Below are positions 7,561 to 10,686 of a stretch of 10,686 nucleotides of DNA, one piece after another. Within the stretch, counting starts at the first letter, position 1; each line of letters starts with the position of its first letter. This DNA comes from Bacteroidota bacterium (GTDB lineage Bacteria; Bacteroidota; Bacteroidia; Chitinophagales; Chitinophagaceae). Made by a program: the position numbers and the translations under genes. The stretch is from assembly GCA_947460795.1 (NCBI GenBank), contig CANHJA010000067.1:1-10686 (forward strand), given 5' to 3'. The notes beneath the pieces were generated by a model, which saw only the letters and a list, made by a program, of their open reading frames with translations, was not told the origin of the DNA and ran no database searches.

Positions 7561-8445
7561 TTATATCTCTACTGACGATGAAAGAAGTTCCAAACTTTTT
7601 TGAATCATATTTTCAATGCTTTTTGCACCGTCTTTGGTGAATTCTTTTCTTACTCGATTTGCCACAATGGTATTCACCGCTAAACAATGATGGCCAAAAA
7701 TTCTCCCTAAGCCAAAAATTGCAGATGTTTCCATTTCAAAATTGGTGATTCTATGATTTTCAAATTGAAAACTTGATAATTTATCTACCAGTTGAGGGAA
7801 TTGTAAACCGGCTCTTACTACTCTGCCTTGAGGCGCGTAAAAACCAGGACAAGTTACTGTAATTCCTTGATGATAACCGTTTTTGAAAATAGATAAAAGC
7901 TTCGGTGAACCTTGTACTGCGTAAGGGACAATATTTTTATTTTCTAAATCTGTGTGTTTTTTAAATGCGGCTACTAAATTTGTTTCATGTTCATTATTTT
8001 CCAATTGGTAATAATGCAATACATTATCCAAACCAATGCCATGGCTGGAAGCAACTAGGCTATCCACTGGAATGTCTGCTTGCAAGCTTCCAGAAGTTCC
8101 AAATCGAATGATGTTTAATGATTTTTTTTCTTCTTTAATTACTCTATTTTCAAAGTCAATATTCACTAAAGCGTCCAATTCGTTCATTACAATGTCAATA
8201 TTGTCTGGTCCTATACCACTAGATAAAACGGTCAATCTTTTTTTTCCAATTAAACCAGTGTGCGCTACAAATTCACGGTGTTGCGTTTTGTGTTCAATGT
8301 GATCAAAATATTTCGAAACCTCTTTTACCCGATCTGGATCGCCTACAGTGATTACTGTATCTGCTAATTCATCAGGCCTCAAATTAATATGGTAAACTCT
8401 TCCATCAGGCGTTATTATTAATTCAGATTCACCAATTTTACTCAT
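7561..8445 (-). CDS. Nucleoside phosphorylase, uridine-phosphorylase-like
   Basis: This member of the PNP/UDP family would cleave a nucleoside with phosphate to the free base and (deoxy)ribose 1-phosphate in the cytoplasm, for salvage. With the ATG at 8443-8445 it has 294 aa. Visible family features are the phosphate-binding GDPDR (35-39), SSGIGPDNIDI (76-86), RFGTSGSL (114-121) and the ribose/base-site stretch NFEMETSAIFGLG (235-247), which matches the MEME-like motif of uridine phosphorylases. Substrate preference (uridine or another nucleoside) cannot be decided by eye. A GTG codon directly precedes the ATG and would extend the protein by one residue; ATG is preferred. It is the first gene of the minus-strand cluster and diverges from the tRNA-Cys gene across 84 bases. 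I see no exact promoter match for it there; TAAATTTA at 8465-8472 is a 7-of-8 match. Confidence 0.92.
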   Translation of the reverse strand: MSKIGESELIITPDGRVYHINLRPDELADTVITVGDPDRVKEVSKYFDHIEHKTQHREFVAHTGLIGKKRLTVLSSGIGPDNIDIVMNELDALVNIDFENRVIKEEKKSLNIIRFGTSGSLQADIPVDSLVASSHGIGLDNVLHYYQLENNEHETNLVAAFKKHTDLENKNIVPYAVQGSPKLLSIFKNGYHQGITVTCPGFYAPQGRVVRAGLQFPQLVDKLSSFQFENHRITNFEMETSAIFGLGRIFGHHCLAVNTIVANRVRKEFTKDGAKSIENMIQKSLELLSSSVEI

Positions 8446-8489
8446 CACGAAACATTTATTTTTGTAAATTTAAGAAGATTAAATAAGAA

Positions 8490-8520
8490 TTTGCATTTTT
8501 TAAAAATAGTATTACATTTG
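8490..8520 (+). promoter_or_regulatory. Promoter of the tRNA-Cys gene (TTTG-N19-TACATTTG)
   Basis: TTTG at 8490-8493 and TACATTTG at 8513-8520 match the Bacteroidota primary-sigma -33 and -7 elements exactly, with a 19-base spacer. Transcription would begin near 8527, about three bases before the mature tRNA 5' end. This is the best promoter in the window. Confidence 0.82.
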
Positions 8521-8529
8521 CGATCCCAT

Positions 8530-8600
8530 GGTCTTGTGGCCGAGTGGCTAGGCTCAGCTCTGCAAAAGCTGCTACAGCGGTTCGAATCCGCTCGAGACCT
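8530..8600 (+). tRNA. tRNA-Cys (anticodon GCA)
   Basis: This is a complete 71-nt cloverleaf. The acceptor stem GGTCTTG (8530-8536) pairs with CGAGACC (8593-8599) with one G-U pair. The D stem is GCC/GGC. The anticodon stem CAGCT/AGCTG carries the loop CTGCAAA (8560-8566) with anticodon GCA at 8562-8564. The T arm is AGCGG-TTCGAAT-CCGCT. The discriminator base is T (U73), a known identity element for cysteinyl-tRNA synthetase. The 3' CCA is not encoded, so it must be added after transcription. It is a single gene with its own promoter and terminator. Confidence 0.96.
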
Positions 8601-8601
8601 C

Positions 8602-8634
8602 AAAAATCCGATTTGTAAAAATCGGATTTTTTTA
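8602..8634 (+). terminator. Factor-independent terminator of tRNA-Cys
   Basis: A 13-bp perfect stem (8602-8614 with 8619-8631) has the core ATCCGATTT/AAATCGGAT, a GTAA loop and a T-run through 8633. It begins two bases after the tRNA 3' end, so the transcript needs only a short trailer removed. Confidence 0.88.
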
Positions 8635-8653
8635 TTTTCAATTTTTAGCTTAC

Positions 8654-8677
8654 GATATATTATCTCTGATATATTAT
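8654..8677 (+). repeat. Two perfect 10-bp direct repeats (operator-like)
   Basis: GATATATTAT occurs at 8654-8663 and again at 8668-8677, separated by CTCT, a period of 14 bases. The pair lies in the non-coding stretch between the tRNA terminator and the small plus-strand gene. It could bind a regulator of that gene. The repeat is AT-only apart from the G, so chance is possible in such AT-rich DNA. Confidence 0.5.
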
Positions 8678-8695
8678 TTGGTTCAACTTTAAAGG

Positions 8696-8737
8696 ATTGC
8701 ATTTTGTTAATTAATTGCAAATGAAAATAAATGCAAT
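8696..8737 (+). repeat. 7-bp inverted repeat ATTGCAT / ATGCAAT
   Basis: ATTGCAT (8696-8702) and its exact reverse complement ATGCAAT (8731-8737) flank 28 bases that also contain TTGCAAATG, a near repeat of the same core. The spacing is long for a hairpin; paired binding sites are the more natural reading. It abuts the candidate promoter of the downstream gene. Confidence 0.35.
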
Positions 8738-8744
8738 AATTTTA
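8715..8744 (+). promoter_or_regulatory. Candidate promoter of the small helical protein gene
   Basis: TTG at 8715-8717 and TAATTTTA at 8737-8744 are spaced by 19 bases, as in the tRNA promoter, but the -7 box misses its final G. Transcription would start near 8751, which lies after the first possible ATG (8744) and before the preferred one (8789). Confidence 0.35.
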
Positions 8745-8788
8745 TGCTGATTGTAGCGTTTACAAATCATAAAACTATAAAATTATCG

Positions 8789-9022
8789 ATGCAAACTTTT
8801 ACACTAAATGATTTATTGCTTTACGTTTTTAATGAGTGTTCAAAGGAACAGTCTTTGCTCATTCAAAAAGAAATGACTTTCAATCCTGAATTAAAAAATG
8901 AAGTAGAAATATTGCAAGCTAGCACAGTAGATGTTGCAGCTTTAGCTTTTTCACCCAATCCTCATGTGATGGATAAAATTTTTGCCCAATTACATCTTGA
9001 AAACAAACTCTTTGTTGTGTAG
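8789..9022 (+). CDS. Small all-helical protein of an uncharacterised Bacteroidota family, 77 aa
   Basis: With the ATG at 8789 the protein begins MQTFTLNDLLLYVFNECS, followed by a charged helix (KEQSLLIQKEMTFNPELKNE), another helix (VEILQASTVDVAALAF) and an SPNPHVMDKIFAQLH tail. From memory, many Bacteroidota genomes carry 75-90-residue proteins with this plan: an opening 'TF-t-eDL--Y-yNE-S', a middle 'L--n--L', and 'SP------i---'. The first half resembles the start of anti-sigma-factor domains, but the HxxxCxxC zinc ligands of that class are absent and there is no membrane segment, so no function is assigned. An in-frame ATG at 8744 would add 15 residues (MLIVAFTNHKTIKLS) that do not fit the family; 8789 is preferred. 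It lies 161 bases upstream of the secreted-protein gene on the same strand. Confidence 0.7.
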   Translation: MQTFTLNDLLLYVFNECSKEQSLLIQKEMTFNPELKNEVEILQASTVDVAALAFSPNPHVMDKIFAQLHLENKLFVV

Positions 9023-9036
9023 TTAACATATCATTT

Positions 9037-9075
9037 TATCCGTTTTTTTAATTTCTGATTTATCTATCCGTTTTT
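9037..9075 (+). repeat. Pair of 11-bp direct repeats TATCCGTTTTT
   Basis: TATCCGTTTTT occurs at 9037-9047 and 9065-9075, starts 28 bases apart, in the gap between the small gene and the secreted-protein gene. The T-runs could assist termination of the upstream gene, but no GC stem accompanies them. I see no other feature in 9023-9159. Confidence 0.4.
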
Positions 9076-9159
9076 CAACCGTGTAAAGTAGTGACAGTAA
9101 AGTTGCATTTTTTGATGAAAAAATTCCAACCTACATTCTAATATGATAGTCTTAGGTTA

Positions 9160-9167
9160 TATATTTG
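9160..9167 (+). promoter_or_regulatory. Probable -7 promoter element of the secreted-protein gene
   Basis: TATATTTG is an exact TAnnTTTG match placed 16 bases before the ATG at 9184, followed by GTTTAAAC and an A-rich leader typical of Bacteroidota translation starts. No TTG is visible at the -33 distance. Confidence 0.5.
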
Positions 9168-9183
9168 TTTAAACAAAAAAATT

Positions 9184-10686
9184 ATGAGACAACTTTCCTT
9201 ATTCGTCCTATTAACCATCATAACCTCTTTTTCAAAATTATCTGCCCAAACATATGCACAGGGAGATATGTCGGTTATGCCAATGTTTAGTGCTTTTCAC
9301 GATTCTACAGAATGTGCATCTCATGCAATTGACAACTATCAAGTTATTATTAATAATTCATTTTTAAATGATTCTTTTTTTGTAAAAGATCAAAATAATG
9401 GTCAAATCATGTTTTCTGCTGTGAATTTAAACGGTGCAAATCCATGGATTTTTACCGCTCAAGGGAACTCAATCATTGGATATGTTCCGGATGATCAGGT
9501 AGTTAATGGGATGGTGTTTTTCCCAAGTTTTACTTCCTTGAAATTTATATCAGGAGGAGATACGATTAACAATATTAACAGTACTTTTCTCTTACCCGTA
9601 CCCAATCCTTGTGAATATGGAAATGTTTCTGGTAGGGTATATATAGACAATAACAGTGATTGTATTTATAATGGTACAGACAATGCATTGCAATCAATCT
9701 TTGTCAATAGTAATGCGAATTTGTCCTCCCAATCTACTTACTATTCTACAAATGGCTATACAAATACAGCAGGTCAATATTCTGCTAAAGTTCAAAAGTC
9801 TTGGATGGTGAATTACACAGTTTCCATCCCTACAAATTATCAATTTATATTTCCAAGTACTACTTGTTCACCAGCTTCATATAATTTCACAACTTTGCCT
9901 CAAACAACTGCCGATTTTTCTTTGCAATGTACCAGTAATGTGGATGTTCAAAGTGCCGCTTCACATCCAGCAAATGCAAGACCGCTCGTGCCAATGATGA
10001 TACATCCTTATGTTAGCAATACTGGCTGCAATACGGCATCTGGAACTATGTATTTAGTAAAAGATCCACATGTAGTTTACAATCCAACTTTAAGTTCAAA
10101 TCCTCCCACTTCAATTTCAGGAGATACCCTTACTTGGCAGTATTTCAATTTAACAAATATTACGAGCAATGCCTATTGGAATTCGTTTTTTGCAGGAGTT
10201 CATTTAACGCCAGACAATACGGTAAATATTGGGGATACACTTTGTTTTTTAGTAAAATCTACGATACTTACAACCGATTTAAACCCTTCCAATAATGAGT
10301 ATACATTTTGCTTGCCAGTTGTAAATTCATATGATCCTAATATAAAAGAAGTTTCACCAAAAGGAGAAGGCGTAAATGGAAATATTCCGCAAACCACCAC
10401 TAAATTAAATTATACGATTCATTTTCAAAATACAGGGAATGCACCTGCATATAATGTTTCAATCATTGATACATTGGAAGGCGATATAGATGCAACGTCA
10501 TTGCAAATTATGGGTGCTTCACACACGTTGAGTCCAGAATGGTTGGCGCCAAATGTGGTGAAATTTAACTTTTATGGCATCATGTTGCCAGATAGCAATA
10601 CCAGTGTAGAAAATAGTCAAGGTTCGGTTAGTTTCTCTGTGAAATTAAAATCAGCATTGCCGTTAGGCACTCAAATTAAAAACAAA
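9184..10686 (+). CDS. Secreted/surface protein with SdrD_B-like and DUF7619-like domains (3' end beyond window)
   Basis: 501 codons are open to the right edge with no stop, so the gene is truncated by the window. A Sec signal peptide (1-21) ends in SKLSAQ, a typical Bacteroidota cleavage context. Residues about 25-140 are unassigned and beta-rich. About 145-250 resembles an SdrD_B/carboxypeptidase-regulatory-like module: GNVSGRVYIDNNSDCIYNGT has the 'G-V--D-n-D----' calcium-loop pattern, ending TTADFSLQC. About 250-380 is a further beta-sandwich with paired cysteines. From 382, SYDPNIKEVSPKGEG and LNYTIHFQNTGNAPAYNV are hallmarks of the DUF7619 domain, common in large Bacteroidota proteins. 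Such proteins usually end in a type IX secretion sorting domain, which would lie outside the window. An adhesion or extracellular structural role is inferred from domain class only. The ATG follows an A-rich leader and gives a proper signal peptide. Confidence 0.88.
   Translation, partial: MRQLSLFVLLTIITSFSKLSAQTYAQGDMSVMPMFSAFHDSTECASHAIDNYQVIINNSFLNDSFFVKDQNNGQIMFSAVNLNGANPWIFTAQGNSIIGYVPDDQVVNGMVFFPSFTSLKFISGGDTINNINSTFLLPVPNPCEYGNVSGRVYIDNNSDCIYNGTDNALQSIFVNSNANLSSQSTYYSTNGYTNTAGQYSAKVQKSWMVNYTVSIPTNYQFIFPSTTCSPASYNFTTLPQTTADFSLQCTSNVDVQSAASHPANARPLVPMMIHPYVSNTGCNTASGTMYLVKDPHVVYNPTLSSNPPTSISGDTLTWQYFNLTNITSNAYWNSFFAGVHLTPDNTVNIGDTLCFLVKSTILTTDLNPSNNEYTFCLPVVNSYDPNIKEVSPKGEGVNGNIPQTTTKLNYTIHFQNTGNAPAYNVSIIDTLEGDIDATSLQIMGASHTLSPEWLAPNVVKFNFYGIMLPDSNTSVENSQGSVSFSVKLKSALPLGTQIKNK

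Noticed and set aside
8445..8720. Minus-strand frame of 91 codons and plus-strand frame 8491-8724, both across the tRNA
   Set aside because: Both read through the tRNA-Cys cloverleaf and its terminator hairpin. Their translations are low-complexity outside the tRNA and have no family features, so they are shadows of an RNA gene.
10200..10400. Minus-strand 66-codon frame inside the secreted-protein gene
   Set aside because: It is antisense to a continuous open frame with clear DUF7619-like sequence and has no supporting signal.
1..10686. Search for a mobile element, CRISPR array, defence or biosynthetic system
   Set aside because: I saw no regularly spaced repeats, transposase, integrase, toxin-antitoxin pair or nuclease-like frame. 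The genes are housekeeping or envelope types, so no new system is claimed.

Overview
This AT-rich window looks like chromosomal DNA from a member of the Bacteroidota. The evidence is a Bacteroidota-type PruA, a DUF4292 lipoprotein, a secreted protein with a DUF7619-like module, promoter elements of the form TTTG-N19-TAnnTTTG, and no obvious Shine-Dalgarno sequences. The order is not resolved; Flavobacteriales or a related lineage fits.

Left part, almost all on the minus strand. A partial plus-strand gene ends at 142 and converges on a small two-helix membrane protein of unknown function (205-741). A factor-independent terminator (799-828) separates that protein from pruA (850-2481), which encodes the second enzyme of proline catabolism. 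Upstream of pruA lies a tightly packed set. A sugar-phosphate nucleotidyltransferase (5154-6161) abuts a TPR lipoprotein (3408-5153), which overlaps a LolA/LolB-like DUF4292 lipoprotein (2549-3415). Ahead of these are dut (6256-6684), dapF (6727-7497) and a uridine-phosphorylase-like nucleoside phosphorylase (7561-8445). All these genes read leftward. The layout suggests one housekeeping and envelope cluster with internal promoters before dut and pruA.

Centre. A divergent region (8446-8529) carries a textbook Bacteroidota promoter for tRNA-Cys(GCA) at 8530-8600, followed by a strong hairpin terminator (8602-8634). The next 150 bases are AT-rich and unusually dense in short direct and inverted repeats.

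Right part, plus strand. A 77-residue helical protein (8789-9022) resembles a widespread, uncharacterised family of small Bacteroidota proteins. Last is the beginning of a large secreted repeat-domain protein (9184 to the window end, still open), probably a type IX secretion substrate or surface protein.

No intergenic gap exceeds 300 bases. I see no CRISPR array, transposase, integrase, prophage or defence genes. Most of the window is ordinary core genome. The parts most worth a second look are the TPR/DUF4292 lipoprotein pair, the small helical protein with its repeat-rich upstream region, and several start codons where an automatic choice is probably wrong.
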